64,000 bases of DNA from Palsa-89 sp963824345 (GCA_963824345.1 CAWGOZ010000005.1:1-64000); one strand, 5' to 3'; shown: positions 8,958-18,436, counted from the stretch's first letter. Made by a program: numbers and translations. Notes: generated by a model not told the origin, from the sequence alone.

Positions 8958-9884
8958 ATGACAGTCCTTCGTAAAGTTGCGCTGGGCCTCTTGCTTGCAA
9001 CCTCGGCCGGCGCGCTCCTGCTTGCGACTCTGGAACTGTGGAATTTTCGTCAGTGGGCGAATGTGCCCATCCGGGAGGCTGCTTCTCACCGGGATGATGG
9101 CACGCGCATTCTCGAAGACCGCGTGGACTTCCTCACCAAGCGCGTCGCGGACATGGAACTATTGGTTCTGATTCTGCTCGGGACCTCAGGCCTCTACGCC
9201 CTGGTCTTTGTCGCCTCTTCCTATTTCAGCGCCGCCAGCTTTGCGCGCCAAGCCGCTCAGACCGTCAGCCAGATCCAGGATCAGATCGGCCTCGCCATGG
9301 GAGATCTGCGGGAGCTTCAGGAACAGACCGAGGAAAAGCTCAGAAGCATGCTGCCTGGCGCACCCTCGGCCAACCCGGAGACCACAGCCGGCACCGCGCA
9401 TGAGAAGCAAATCGCCGAGATGGCCGCGCGACTGGCCGCGTGGCGAGATGGGCCGCTGAGCGATCAATCAAAGCTGCAACTTTTGACCGACGAGCGCACG
9501 GCGGCGCACCTGGACGCAACCGCCGGTCCCGAGGTGGGCGCCACGCTGCCGATCGTGTATCTCGGCTTTTCGCGCATTTACACGCAGTTCGATCCGGCGC
9601 GATCGCTATTCTATCTGGACCGGGCGCTGCGTCTGGCGCCGCCGAAATCGCCGCCGGCTTCCGAGATCCATTACGAGCTGGCTTGCCGATTTGCCGCGTC
9701 GCGCGATTTCCCGCGCGCCATGAACGCACTGACCCAGGCGTTTGAGCATCAGTTCAAAGCGTTGGAAGAACGGCTGGCCAACGACATTGAGGAAGGCGGC
9801 CAACTCTACGAACTGGCCTCCACGCCGCCGTTCGATAAATCCATCAACGATCTGCTGCTCAACATGAGCATCGGAATTGGCTAA
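8958..9884 (+). CDS. Membrane protein of unknown function with a soluble C-terminal domain
   Basis: A 308-residue protein with two hydrophobic segments: one at the N-terminus (VALGLLLATSAGALLLATLE) and one near residues 56-80 (LLVLILLGTSGLYALVFVASS). A helical, probably coiled region then contains QTVSQIQDQIGLAMGDLRELQEQTEEKL. The C-terminal third (ARSLFYLDRALRLAPPKS onward) looks TPR-like, with the phrase HYELACRFAASRDFPRAMNAL. A scaffold role at the inner membrane is plausible but unproven. It is convergent with the following gene. Confidence 0.65.
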   Translation: MTVLRKVALGLLLATSAGALLLATLELWNFRQWANVPIREAASHRDDGTRILEDRVDFLTKRVADMELLVLILLGTSGLYALVFVASSYFSAASFARQAAQTVSQIQDQIGLAMGDLRELQEQTEEKLRSMLPGAPSANPETTAGTAHEKQIAEMAARLAAWRDGPLSDQSKLQLLTDERTAAHLDATAGPEVGATLPIVYLGFSRIYTQFDPARSLFYLDRALRLAPPKSPPASEIHYELACRFAASRDFPRAMNALTQAFEHQFKALEERLANDIEEGGQLYELASTPPFDKSINDLLLNMSIGIG

Positions 9885-9910
9885 GAAGTCTGAAGCGATT
9901 TTTTTACTAC

Positions 9911-9936
9911 ACCGCTCCCTCACGGTCACGGCTCGG
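9911..9936. repeat. Half unit of a dispersed repeat
   Basis: This 26-base intergenic stretch matches another at 53904-53929 in 22 of 26 positions by eye. Here no complementary arm follows, so it would be a half copy of the longer hairpin seen there. Confidence 0.35.
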
Positions 9937-9954
9937 AAGGGCTTTCGGGGGAAA

Positions 9955-11757
9955 CTAAAAAATGAAGCTGAGCCCGCCGCGCAGCGCGCGTGGCGACTGC
10001 ACCAGCATCACCTGCTGGCCGCCTTGGCTGATGGGCAGATAGCCTTGCGCCAGTCCGTTTTGCAACTCGGCGGTGGCCTCCAGCCTGCCCGGCATTCCCA
10101 GGACGGAAGGGATGGGCTGGCGGAGACGCACATTCAAGCCGGTTGCGGCATAAGCGCTGTCGGTCAGGTAGACATGATCGGGCATGATGGTGTCGTCGTA
10201 ATCCATCCACTGGTAGCTGCCAGTGATCACGGTGCCCGTGACGGGGAGCCTGGCGGAAGCCCGCGCGCTGGCCCAGAAACGCTGCGCGGTATGCAGCCGG
10301 TCGCGCAATGCATCGGCGGTGTTGGCCGCCAAGTCCTGATCGTCCGCCGCCAGCGCGCCGCTGCTGCCGAACGAGGCCCCCACTTGCACGCGGTCGCCCA
10401 AGGCCTGCGACAGCGACGCCGCAAAACCCAGGCGGTGGAAGCTGCCGGCGTCCAGAACGCTATTCTGCGAAGAAATATCGGGCAGCAGATCGCCCGGGGC
10501 GAAAGCGCCCGCGGGTGCAACCACGGTCATGGCCGCGTTGTTCACGCGCTCGCTGTATCCGGTGAGGTTCAGCTTGGTGGCGCGAACTTTCTTCTCGTAT
10601 CCAACTTCAAAATCCTGGGTGCGTTGAATGGCCGCCTGCCCGTTGAGCAGGGACAGGCGCGGCAGCACGGCCAGTGCAGCCAGGTCCTGCGCCAAAGCTT
10701 CCGCGTCGCCGCGAGTGGGCCCCTGAGAGTCGCTCGACTCCATCAGCAATTCGGTGGGAGGGCCACCAGAGCTGAAAGCGAGTTTCAGTTGGCCTGCTGT
10801 CCCCAGGTCGTAGGTCAAACGTCCGTACCTGTTCAGCGAACTCAGGTGCTCCATATAGGTCACCGAGTCATACGACCCGCCGTAATCCAGCCGCAGGGCT
10901 TCGGTGAGCATCAAGCTGTCATGTACCGAGACCGACATGTTGCGCAAGGCGGGAGCGCCCTCGGTCTGTCCCGTCAGATACACTTGCTGCACTGTCACGG
11001 ACACTACCGGACCCAATCCGTCGCGGCTGTAGCTGGTGCGGAAGCCGGACGCGGGGAGCCCCGAATGTGCGCTATAGCCGACATTACCGCTCAGCAGGAC
11101 TTGGTTATGGCCGTAGATGGAGGTAGCCAGCGCGAAGGCGGTGCCCAAATCGGATTGCGAGGAAGAACCGCCCAGCGATCCCGGATCGCCGGCCGAAAGA
11201 TTCACCACTCCCTTGGTATCGGAAAACACAGTGCCGGACGCGCTGTCCGAAGATGACGGGCTCTGATCCGGATCCGCGCCCGCAGACCCAGGCAGCATGC
11301 GCAGCACGGGCCGGGTGGATGCGGATTCCTTCAGCACCCACTTCCAGTCGTCACTCATGAGAGCGCCTTCGCCGGGCTTGGCATATACCAGTTCGATGGA
11401 ACTCAACACGCTGGCCAGATTGACATACAGCAAACTCTGCATGCCCGGCTGGACCGCGATCTTTTGTTTCACGGCCGGTAGGAAGCTGGTTAGAGATACT
11501 CGCACGGAATATACGTCGGGGGTGAGCAGGCCAAAACCAAAGACGCCACGGTCGTTGGTGAGCGCGCTCTTCATCAGGCGCTCGGAGCGATTGAACAGGA
11601 ACACGGATGCGCCCATCTGGGGGACGCCGCTGGAGTTCCGCACCACTCCGGCGATGCTACCGGACAAAGGGGTGTCGGTTGCCGGGAAGGCTGCCACTGC
11701 TGACAGGAAAAGGCCGGCAATGGCGATTGCAGCGAGTTTGGGTGGAACGGTCTGCAT
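9955..11757 (-). CDS. Carboxypeptidase-regulatory-like domain protein, probable outer-membrane protein
   Basis: About 600 residues from an ATG giving the signal peptide LAAIAIAGLFLSAVAAFPA. Residues 30-110 form a carboxypeptidase-D regulatory-like domain (SIAGVVRNSSGVPQMGASVF, then DRGVFGFGLLTPDVYSVRV). The long C-terminal part has alternating polar and aromatic residues, repeated short strand-like segments and a terminal Phe (LSFIF), all typical of an outer-membrane beta-barrel. TonB-dependent receptors of Acidobacteria often start this way, but I see no TonB box or plug. The gene follows the GWxTD gene closely on the same strand, so the two are probably co-expressed. Confidence 0.72.
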   Translation of the reverse strand: MQTVPPKLAAIAIAGLFLSAVAAFPATDTPLSGSIAGVVRNSSGVPQMGASVFLFNRSERLMKSALTNDRGVFGFGLLTPDVYSVRVSLTSFLPAVKQKIAVQPGMQSLLYVNLASVLSSIELVYAKPGEGALMSDDWKWVLKESASTRPVLRMLPGSAGADPDQSPSSSDSASGTVFSDTKGVVNLSAGDPGSLGGSSSQSDLGTAFALATSIYGHNQVLLSGNVGYSAHSGLPASGFRTSYSRDGLGPVVSVTVQQVYLTGQTEGAPALRNMSVSVHDSLMLTEALRLDYGGSYDSVTYMEHLSSLNRYGRLTYDLGTAGQLKLAFSSGGPPTELLMESSDSQGPTRGDAEALAQDLAALAVLPRLSLLNGQAAIQRTQDFEVGYEKKVRATKLNLTGYSERVNNAAMTVVAPAGAFAPGDLLPDISSQNSVLDAGSFHRLGFAASLSQALGDRVQVGASFGSSGALAADDQDLAANTADALRDRLHTAQRFWASARASARLPVTGTVITGSYQWMDYDDTIMPDHVYLTDSAYAATGLNVRLRQPIPSVLGMPGRLEATAELQNGLAQGYLPISQGGQQVMLVQSPRALRGGLSFIF

Positions 11758-11804
11758 CCCGTACTGACTAAGGCAAGGGGCCGTATGCGCCCGCCGCCTC
11801 AAAC

Positions 11805-13523
11805 CTACTTTACCGTAAAACTGGCGGTTGGGGTTAAGGTCTGGTTATTGTTCCTGTCCACGACCTTCATATTCAACGTGTATTGGCCAGGCTCCAGCGA
11901 TTGGAGCGGCAGGAGTTTCTCCACGGTCACCTGCTGCGAGGACGCCCCCGGGATGGAGGTCACTTCCTCGGTGTAGTGCAGCACGGGGGAAGCCGCGCCG
12001 GTCTTGGTGATGTCGTATTCGATGGATGCGTTCGGCTTCTTGGTCTTCTCATCCGGCGAGAAATTGTAGAACTGCGCGTAAATCCCCAGCTTTTCGCCGC
12101 GGTCGAACGTGTCGGTGAGCCGCGGCCGGACCTTGGTGTCGCCGATTACAAACTGGCCGGTGCCGATATTGTGACTGGGAACCTTCTCGATCAGGTCGGC
12201 CAGAATCAGGCTGCTGGAGGACAATTTCTCATCGTCAAAGTGCGGAACGTTCAGCGCCATTGGATAGCTGGTCAGGTTCCCGCCGGTGATGTCCTTGCAA
12301 ACGATGTTCAAGCGATACATCCCGGGCGCCAGAGGAATCTCTTTCTGATAGATAGACGCGCCGTCCAGCGCCTTTTGCAGCATGTCGGCCGGCACTTCCA
12401 CGGTAACTGGATCTTCAAAAGTATTGACCACTCGCCCGGTGATGGAAGTGATGCGCCCAAAGATGTTTACGGTGGCTTTCGCAACATTGTCCTTCTGGGT
12501 GAATTGCAGGTCCTTGCGCTGCAGTTCGATGGTCACCGTGGTGAGGATGGTGGAATCGGTGATCTTGATGTAGTCCGCCCGCGCCTTGAAGGGCAAGTTG
12601 TTATAGCGGATGTTGGAGCTGACCACGGCTTGCAGGTCCTTGAACTTCACCTGGGGAGGCTTTTGCAGATTCGCGAATTGTTGCAGCCGCGTGAATTCGT
12701 TCATGCTCTCGGGCAGCGGGTCGTAACCGGTTCCAAGCGTCGTGCCATCCGTGCGTGAGAAACGCTGGGACTTGTCCGCCAAGCCCATCTGCTCATTGAG
12801 GGTCAGGCCGGCGCCCGGAACATAAGTCAGCGCGTCCTTCTCGGAGGGATCCATGGTCATTCGGAACTCGCCCGACATGGTGGTGTCCACGAACTCGATT
12901 TTCACGTTTGAGCCCACTCCCTCAATGTAGCGGTAGGTCCAGTCGATAAACGGGAACGTAGATGTGTTGCCGCCGCCCTCTTCGAAAGGACGTTCGTAGG
13001 AGCCGCCGGAGGAGTGATCCTCGATCTCATCGGGTGGGCCGTACGTAATGTAAATGCGGCCGCGGTCTGTCTTCCATCCTGGAATACCGGACGGAAAATG
13101 CTCGTTGGCATACGCGATGCGCCGGTAGTGCTCTTCTTTGTACTCGTTCTCTTCGGTGTCGGGCGTCGGATCGCGCCGCAACCAGAATTGCTCGATGAAC
13201 TCTTCGCGCTCGTCGTCGGTGCTCAGTCGCTTGAACGCTTTTTTCTCTTCGTCTGTGATGATGTACGTGACGTCTTCGTTGAGCCACTTCCGGTAGGGAG
13301 TTTCCAGTTCTTTGCGAAGCCTTTCTTCCTGCTTTTTCTTCTGCTTCGCGGTCATCGGCTTGGAAACCGTATCGCGTTGCGGGGGCGCGTTGGGGGCGGC
13401 CGGCGTCTCGGCTGCGGCCTGAGACGCTGCTGGGGTGGCTGCCTGAGGCGCGGCGTTTAGGCAAACACCGGCCAGACCCATGGCAGCCGCACCGACGCAA
13501 CCTAAAAAGCGCTGTGTTTTCAT
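11805..13523 (-). CDS. GWxTD domain protein
   Basis: A protein of about 572 residues with a signal peptide; the ATG is preferred over a GTG three codons earlier. An Ala/Pro-rich stretch is followed by a charged Lys/Glu-rich segment. The hallmark block is EEFIEQFWLRRDPTPDTEEN, then ANEHFPSGIPGWKTDRGRIY, then ITYGPPDEIE, where GWKTD is the name-giving motif. The C-terminal half looks beta-rich. GWxTD proteins occur mainly in Acidobacteria and related phyla, and their function is unknown. The gene sits immediately upstream of the carboxypeptidase-regulatory-like surface protein, which suggests a shared role in the envelope. Confidence 0.9.
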   Translation of the reverse strand: MKTQRFLGCVGAAAMGLAGVCLNAAPQAATPAASQAAAETPAAPNAPPQRDTVSKPMTAKQKKKQEERLRKELETPYRKWLNEDVTYIITDEEKKAFKRLSTDDEREEFIEQFWLRRDPTPDTEENEYKEEHYRRIAYANEHFPSGIPGWKTDRGRIYITYGPPDEIEDHSSGGSYERPFEEGGGNTSTFPFIDWTYRYIEGVGSNVKIEFVDTTMSGEFRMTMDPSEKDALTYVPGAGLTLNEQMGLADKSQRFSRTDGTTLGTGYDPLPESMNEFTRLQQFANLQKPPQVKFKDLQAVVSSNIRYNNLPFKARADYIKITDSTILTTVTIELQRKDLQFTQKDNVAKATVNIFGRITSITGRVVNTFEDPVTVEVPADMLQKALDGASIYQKEIPLAPGMYRLNIVCKDITGGNLTSYPMALNVPHFDDEKLSSSSLILADLIEKVPSHNIGTGQFVIGDTKVRPRLTDTFDRGEKLGIYAQFYNFSPDEKTKKPNASIEYDITKTGAASPVLHYTEEVTSIPGASSQQVTVEKLLPLQSLEPGQYTLNMKVVDRNNNQTLTPTASFTVK

Positions 13524-13639
13524 ACAATTCACCGCCAGACGAGAATCAGAACTGCTATCATTCTAGGCCCTAAGCGAGAATCGGTCAAGGGAGGGACGCA
13601 GCGGGCCTCCAGCCGGTTCCCGCAAATAGCTTTTCCCGC

Positions 13640-15772
13640 TTATTCACCGAGCACTGGGAGGATGACCGCCGACGGCCGCGCCTTGGATCGAAAAACACGC
13701 TGTGTGGCGGCTTGAAAGTCGGATTCTTTCGCTTCGAAGATATTCGGAACGAACTTTTGCGGGTTCCGGTCGATGACGGGAAACCAGGAGCTTTGAACCT
13801 GAACCATAATGCGGTGTCCTTTGCGGAAAACGTGGTCGTGCGATAACAGGTCGATGCGATACTCCGCCGGCTCACCCGGGGTCACCGCTTGCGGCGTCTC
13901 AAATCCATTGCGAAATCGGCCGCGCAGGACATCCGCCGCGATCATGAGCTCGTAACCGCCCATGGGCGGGTCGTCCGGCACGCTGGCGGGATAAACGTCG
14001 ATCAGCTTGACGATCCAGTCCGAGTCGGTTCCGGAGGTGGATGCGAACAGGTCGGCGATCACGTCGCCAGCCACGGTTACGTCCAATTCCAGGGGCTTGG
14101 TCTGCCACACGGCTACGTCGGGACGGCTTTCGGCGAAGCGCTGATCGTCCACATGCCAGGTGCTCCAACCGGGCGATCCGCCGTAGGTCTCAGGTATTGG
14201 CCGCTCGCGGTAGGGAACCGGCCGGTGGGGATCGGAAACGTAGCTATCGAAGGCCTCACTCTCCGCCGGCGGCTCGAAGGATGCTTCGCCGGTTGCGCGC
14301 AGATACAAGCGGCGCTCGCGAACGCCCTTGGGAGGCCACTGGTCGTAGGCCTTCCAATCGTTGGAGCCGGTTTGAAACAGCTGGATGCGGGCGAAATTCA
14401 GCGGGCCCTGGCTTTTCAGCCAATACGCGAACCAGCGAGCTTGGATGTTCTTGCGGAAATAGTCGCCGGTATTGCTTCCGAAATCCACATTCTTCAGCGT
14501 GCGTCCGGGGCCTGAAAACCACCCGCCGTGGTTCCAGGGACCGACCACCAGGTAGTTATATTGACGCGATTCCGGGGTTTCACTGGCGGCGAAAATGCGC
14601 CATGGCCCGGCAAAATCCTCCTGATCGAACCAACCGCCGACGTTGAGATTGGGGACCTTGGCCGAGCGAACGATCTTCTGCACCGCCTGCGCCTTCCAGA
14701 AATCGTCGTAGTTCGGATGGGCGATGAAATTGTTCCAGGTGGGGCGTTGGCCGTCGAAATAGCGCGCGTTAGCCTGGGTGAGGGGACCGAGTTTGAGATA
14801 CCAGTCGTAAGTATCGAATTGCTGAAACTCGAAGGTCTTATTGGTTTTTCCGGTCTCCATCATGGCGGCGTACTCGAAACCGTAGCTCAGCCGGAACGCG
14901 CCGTTGTGGTGAAAGTCGTCACCCAGGAACATGTCGGCTGGCGAGGCCTGTTCGGAGGCCGCTTTCAGCGCCGGGTGCGGCTCAATGAGCGCCATCTCGG
15001 TAAGCCAGCCGCCGTAGGATATCCCCAGTATGCCGGCGCGGCCATTGTTTCCAGGAATGTTCTTCAGCAGCCAGTCGATCGTATCGTAGGTATCGGTGCC
15101 TTCGTCGATGGAGCGATCGTCCTGGGTGGTCCTGACGGGGCGCTGGAGCACGAACTGGCCTTCGGACTGGTAGCGGCCGCGAATATCCTGAAAGACCAGG
15201 AAGTAGCCGTCGCGCGCGAGATCGCTCAATCCGGTATTGATCTCTATGGCTGCGGAATCCCATCCGTAGGGGGAGCGCTCGATCAGGAACGGCAGAGCTT
15301 CGGCGCGCGACTTGGGCGAGAAGACGGCGGTGTGAAGATGCACGCCATCCCGCATCGGGATCATATACTCGCGCTTCTCGTATTGATCCACGATTGTGGA
15401 GTGGCTCGTGCTGTTGCGAGTGAGGGTTAAATTGCCGGAAGTTTCCCCCGCCGTGAACTTGCCCTGGATCTCCCTGCCGGAGGGGGAGAGCGTTCCCTCG
15501 AACTTGAAACCCGTGCTTTTCAGTTCGAGAGCCAGCTTGCCGTTCGCATAGGTGATCAAGTCGATATTCAACGCGGTGCCGGAGTCCAAATTGACCATCG
15601 CGCCGTGGTACGCATCATCTTTGGAAGGCGACAGGTAGATAAGGACGCGGATCTTGCCTTGACCAAAGAGAAGCGCGCCCTGCCAGACGCCGTCAATGCG
15701 GCTATCGGCATCTTGTCCAAACAGGGATTGAAAAATCAGAAGAGCGGCGAGCGCGTAGAGCGGCTTTTTCAT
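13640..15772 (-). CDS. Secreted CocE/NonD-family hydrolase (X-Pro dipeptidyl-peptidase-like)
   Basis: A 710-residue protein with an N-terminal signal peptide. A lipocalin-like or beta N-terminal region precedes the hydrolase domain, which begins near MIPMRDGVHLHTAVF. The nucleophile elbow is GISYGGW (Ser in GxSYxG), as in Xaa-Pro peptidases and cocaine esterase. The acid-base region includes WFDQEDFAGPW and GPWNHGGW. The C-terminal beta domain contains VTPGEPAEYRIDLLSHDHVF and KGHRIMVQVQSSWFP, typical of the family jelly-roll. It likely hydrolyses proline-containing peptides or esters outside the cytoplasm. The exact substrate is not deducible. Confidence 0.9.
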   Translation of the reverse strand: MKKPLYALAALLIFQSLFGQDADSRIDGVWQGALLFGQGKIRVLIYLSPSKDDAYHGAMVNLDSGTALNIDLITYANGKLALELKSTGFKFEGTLSPSGREIQGKFTAGETSGNLTLTRNSTSHSTIVDQYEKREYMIPMRDGVHLHTAVFSPKSRAEALPFLIERSPYGWDSAAIEINTGLSDLARDGYFLVFQDIRGRYQSEGQFVLQRPVRTTQDDRSIDEGTDTYDTIDWLLKNIPGNNGRAGILGISYGGWLTEMALIEPHPALKAASEQASPADMFLGDDFHHNGAFRLSYGFEYAAMMETGKTNKTFEFQQFDTYDWYLKLGPLTQANARYFDGQRPTWNNFIAHPNYDDFWKAQAVQKIVRSAKVPNLNVGGWFDQEDFAGPWRIFAASETPESRQYNYLVVGPWNHGGWFSGPGRTLKNVDFGSNTGDYFRKNIQARWFAYWLKSQGPLNFARIQLFQTGSNDWKAYDQWPPKGVRERRLYLRATGEASFEPPAESEAFDSYVSDPHRPVPYRERPIPETYGGSPGWSTWHVDDQRFAESRPDVAVWQTKPLELDVTVAGDVIADLFASTSGTDSDWIVKLIDVYPASVPDDPPMGGYELMIAADVLRGRFRNGFETPQAVTPGEPAEYRIDLLSHDHVFRKGHRIMVQVQSSWFPVIDRNPQKFVPNIFEAKESDFQAATQRVFRSKARPSAVILPVLGE

Positions 15773-15864
15773 TTACACCAAGCTACCGCACCAAGCTCAG
15801 GCGCCGCGCGGCCGGTGTGAGCTACGAAGTTGCCCGAAGGCCGCTTTTCCCGTAGGCTGAAAAT

Positions 15865-16089
15865 ATGCAGGTTCATTTTTCGCCCGAACTCGAAGCGAAG
15901 ATCGAGCAATCCGCCGCTCAGCAGGGCCGTAATCCCGACGAACTCGTACAGGAAGCCGTGGCTCACTATCTGGACGAGGAAAACCGCCTCATTGAAGCGG
16001 TGAACCGTGGCGAGGAAGGATTGCGGCGCGGTGAGTACCTGACGCATGATCAAGTGGGCGAGCGCCTGAAACGGTTCTTACGGTCCTGA
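15865..16089 (+). CDS. Antitoxin of a RelE/ParE-type toxin-antitoxin pair
   Basis: A 74-residue ribbon-helix-helix-like antitoxin: MQVHFSPELEAKIEQSAAQQ followed by GRNPDELVQEAVAHYLDEEN and a Glu/Arg-rich C-terminal helix. The first part would bind DNA and the tail would wrap the toxin. A frameshifted toxin relative starts at its stop codon, so this antitoxin has no functional local partner. A homologous 74-residue antitoxin lies at 51495-51719, also with a broken toxin. It may still repress its own promoter or neutralise a related toxin elsewhere. Confidence 0.8.
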   Translation: MQVHFSPELEAKIEQSAAQQGRNPDELVQEAVAHYLDEENRLIEAVNRGEEGLRRGEYLTHDQVGERLKRFLRS

Positions 16090-16365
16090 GGGAGGTCCGC
16101 TGGTCGCTGCCTGCGGCCGAGGATTTAGAGCGCATTTGTGAATGGATCGAACGCGACAACGCGGAAGCAGCCCGTCGCGTTGCTGAAAAAATCTACTACG
16201 AGTGCGCCCGCCTGGGACTTCCCTTAATCTTGGGCGCGCTAGCCGCCGCATGTCCGGGCGGCGCGAACTCACTTTCGCGCCCTTGCCTTACATCGTCGTC
16301 TATCAGGTAAAGCCCAACGCGATTGAGATTTCGGCATTTTCCACGGCGCCCAGGATTGGCCGTAA
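16086..16365 (+). pseudogene. Frameshifted RelE/ParE-family toxin remnant
   Basis: Three reading frames together spell one toxin. The first frame gives REVRWSLPAAEDLERICEWI through RVAEKIYYECARLG. The second gives GRASRRMSGRRELTFAPLPY followed by IVVYQVKPNAIEIS. The third gives FHGAQDWP and a TAA stop, which is the conserved C-terminus of this family. Both shifts fit loss of one base. The first lies near 16211-16220 and the second near 16330-16339. No standard start codon is seen. The gene overlaps the antitoxin stop, as expected for a once coupled pair. Confidence 0.8.
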
Positions 16366-16378
16366 GGCCGACCCTACT

Positions 16379-16791
16379 CTACGCATCCAACCAGTCGGCT
16401 CCTCCATGGAAGCAGAGCCACACATCCGTGACGCAGTTCCTGAACCACAAAGAATCAAGTTCGGAAGCCTGTATGTATCCCTCTTCGAAAAGGCCTGCAG
16501 CGAAAGGGGAATTTCGTAGCCATTCCAGGGCATCGCCCAATCCGTCTTTCCTATCCTGTTGTTCAAAGAAGCGAACCACGAGTTGAAACACTCCCGGTAA
16601 GTGTCGTGACCAGGCCTGAGTCCGAGCCTTTGCAGCCCCTGCCGCGCAAAGCTGTCTAAGATAACAACCGGGTGTCGCTTCATCATCCAGAGCGCCTTGG
16701 AAATTGCCGAACAGATACTACGACCCCCGTAGGCCTCCCGCATGCTTCCAATTTCCAGATCAACGATTCCTGGAACATTTTCTCTCGTCAT
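16379..16791 (-). pseudogene. Broken gene of unknown function
   Basis: Two minus-strand frames join into one protein-like sequence. The first runs from ATG at 16791 (TRENVPGIVDLEIGSMREAY). The second, from about 16714, reads LFGNFQGALDDEATPGCYLR, then LPGVFQLVVRFFEQQDRKDG, then GLFEEGYIQASELDSLWFRN, ending at TAG. Joining them requires one missing base near 16714-16722 and gives exactly 138 codons. The uninterrupted first frame continues to 16303 as a 162-residue alternative, but its later part looks less like protein. I do not recognise a family. Confidence 0.4.
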
Positions 16792-16813
16792 GCCGCCAAT
16801 TTGCCATAAACCC

Positions 16814-17806
16814 TTACTTCTTTCCGGCGGCTGCTTGCCCGGGTTCCTTGTAGACCTTCTCGAACTTATTGCGTTGGTTCCACACCGTGAACGACCCGTT
16901 CGCCTCGGCCGTCAGCTTGATGTATTCTCCGGGGCCTTGTTCGTCGACATTGGCGATAAACGGGTCCGCCACGTTATGCTCCTTGCCGCCGTCCAAGGCA
17001 TAGTGCACCTGCCAGAGATCCTCTAAACCGGGCGAATCCTTCACGATCTGCCACGCGTCCGGACTGCCTCCCTTATGCGCGCCGTTGTTCATGATGGCCA
17101 CGCGCGGACGCACCGCGTCCACCAGCGCGGGCGAATTCGATTGATTCAGCCCGTGGTGCGACACCAGCAGCACGTCCACAGTGCCGATCGGATTGTTCGG
17201 GCACATCAGCTCCAACTCTTTGTTCCAGGTCAAGTCGCCCAAGTCGAGGAACCGGAATTTCTCAAAGGTGACCAGCACGCCGAGCGAATGGGCGTTCTCG
17301 GTGGGATCGGGATTGCGTTTGGGCGTCGATGCGCAGTAAGGATTCGGCTGGCCGGCGCCTTCCAGCGGCGTCTGAATATGGTCGCCGTCCCCGGTCAGCA
17401 CCTTGACCGAAAGGCCCTTGATGGGAACCGTATCGCCCGGTTTCAACACCATATGTTCGCCGCGCTGGATGGTCTTCACGTAGTCGGCGTAATCTTCCTT
17501 GGTAACCTTGGAATCCTCGGTGTTGGGCCCATGATCGAGAAAGTTGACGATCTTGATGCGATCCCCGAGCTGGGGAACGCCGCCCACATGATCGCGATGG
17601 TAATGGGTAATCAGCAGGTAATCGATCTGCTTGATCTTGGCCGCTTTGGCGGCTTGCACGATCCGATCGGCATCGCGCCCTTCAAATCCACGCCAGCCGG
17701 TGTCGATCAGCAGCGATTGGCCGGAAGGGCTGACGATTAGCGTCGCCTGGCCGCCCTCCACGTCCACGAAGTAGATTTCGAGCGGCCTCCCGGCCGAAGA
17801 GTCCAA
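16814..17806 (-). CDS. Metallo-beta-lactamase-fold hydrolase (ComEC-like), signal peptide out of frame
   Basis: A 330-residue MBL-fold domain: IYFVDVEGGQATLIVSPSGQ, LLIDTGW, then the metal-binding LLITHYHRDHVGG (HxHxDH at 68-73). Further metal ligands are in FRFLDLGDLTWN and LLVSHHGLNQS. The layout resembles the hydrolase domain of ComEC/Rec2 and stand-alone secreted relatives; the substrate may be nucleic acid or a small ester. In this frame the only start is TTG. Upstream in another frame, an ATG at 17876 gives a clean signal peptide (MVPAAFLAAAFVLPMAAGPL). Removing one A from the AA at 17805-17806 joins the two into 353 residues, so the original gene was probably 16814-17876. Confidence 0.85.
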   Translation of the reverse strand: MDSSAGRPLEIYFVDVEGGQATLIVSPSGQSLLIDTGWRGFEGRDADRIVQAAKAAKIKQIDYLLITHYHRDHVGGVPQLGDRIKIVNFLDHGPNTEDSKVTKEDYADYVKTIQRGEHMVLKPGDTVPIKGLSVKVLTGDGDHIQTPLEGAGQPNPYCASTPKRNPDPTENAHSLGVLVTFEKFRFLDLGDLTWNKELELMCPNNPIGTVDVLLVSHHGLNQSNSPALVDAVRPRVAIMNNGAHKGGSPDAWQIVKDSPGLEDLWQVHYALDGGKEHNVADPFIANVDEQGPGEYIKLTAEANGSFTVWNQRNKFEKVYKEPGQAAAGKK

Positions 17807-17983
17807 GCGGACCCGCCGCCATTGGAAGAACGAACGCAGCCGCGAGAAACGCCGCCGGAACCATGCTTATACGCATGTGCCGCATCGTATCACACCCGGC
17901 TGTGTTCCCAGGGGCGGTGACATTGCCGGAACAGGACGCGAAATCGTAACGTAATAGAGTATAGAAAGCCACAGACCAGGGTC

Positions 17984-18436
17984 ATGCCATTCTGCTGCCA
18001 GTGCGGACAATCCGTGAGTACTCGCGACGTCTATTGCGCAGCGTGCGGGGCCCATCAAGCCGCGTCGGTGCCGCCTGCGGTGGAGTACATGCAGGGCATC
18101 AGCCCGCGTACCGCTTCCCTGCTCTGCTATATCCCGATTTTGGGCTGGATTGTGGCGATTGTGGTGCTGGCTTCGGCGCGCTTTCGCGATAACGCCCGCG
18201 TGCGCTTCCACGCCTTCCAGGGTCTGTATCTTTTCGTCGCCTGGCTGATTGTCGATTGGGTGCTGAGCCCGGTGTTCGGATTTTGGGGGCCGTTCCACCA
18301 TGTCTTTCCCGCGCTCTTTAAAGCGGCCATTTTCGGCGCATGGATTTTTATGATCATCAAGACCTCGCAGGACGAGACGTATAAGCTGCCGGTTCTGGGC
18401 GATCTGGCCGAAAAATCCGTCTCCGAGCAACGATAG
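17984..18436 (+). CDS. Zinc-ribbon DUF4870-like membrane protein
   Basis: A 150-residue protein. The N-terminus has a zinc ribbon with two CxxC pairs (CCQCGQ and CAACGAH). It is followed by a DUF4870/Tic20-like membrane domain with about three helices: LLCYIPILGWIVAIVVLA, FHAFQGLYLFVAWLIVDWVL and FKAAIFGAWIFMIIK. The phrase RVRFHAFQGL is typical of the family. Function is unknown; such proteins are small integral membrane proteins of many bacteria. It is convergent with the GT39 gene. Confidence 0.82.
   Translation: MPFCCQCGQSVSTRDVYCAACGAHQAASVPPAVEYMQGISPRTASLLCYIPILGWIVAIVVLASARFRDNARVRFHAFQGLYLFVAWLIVDWVLSPVFGFWGPFHHVFPALFKAAIFGAWIFMIIKTSQDETYKLPVLGDLAEKSVSEQR

Noticed and set aside
9877..11256. 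A 459-codon plus-strand open frame opposite the carboxypeptidase-regulatory-like gene
   Set aside because: Antisense shadow of a protein with a signal peptide and recognised domain; its sequence has no domain and is rich in Gly, Arg, Gln and His.
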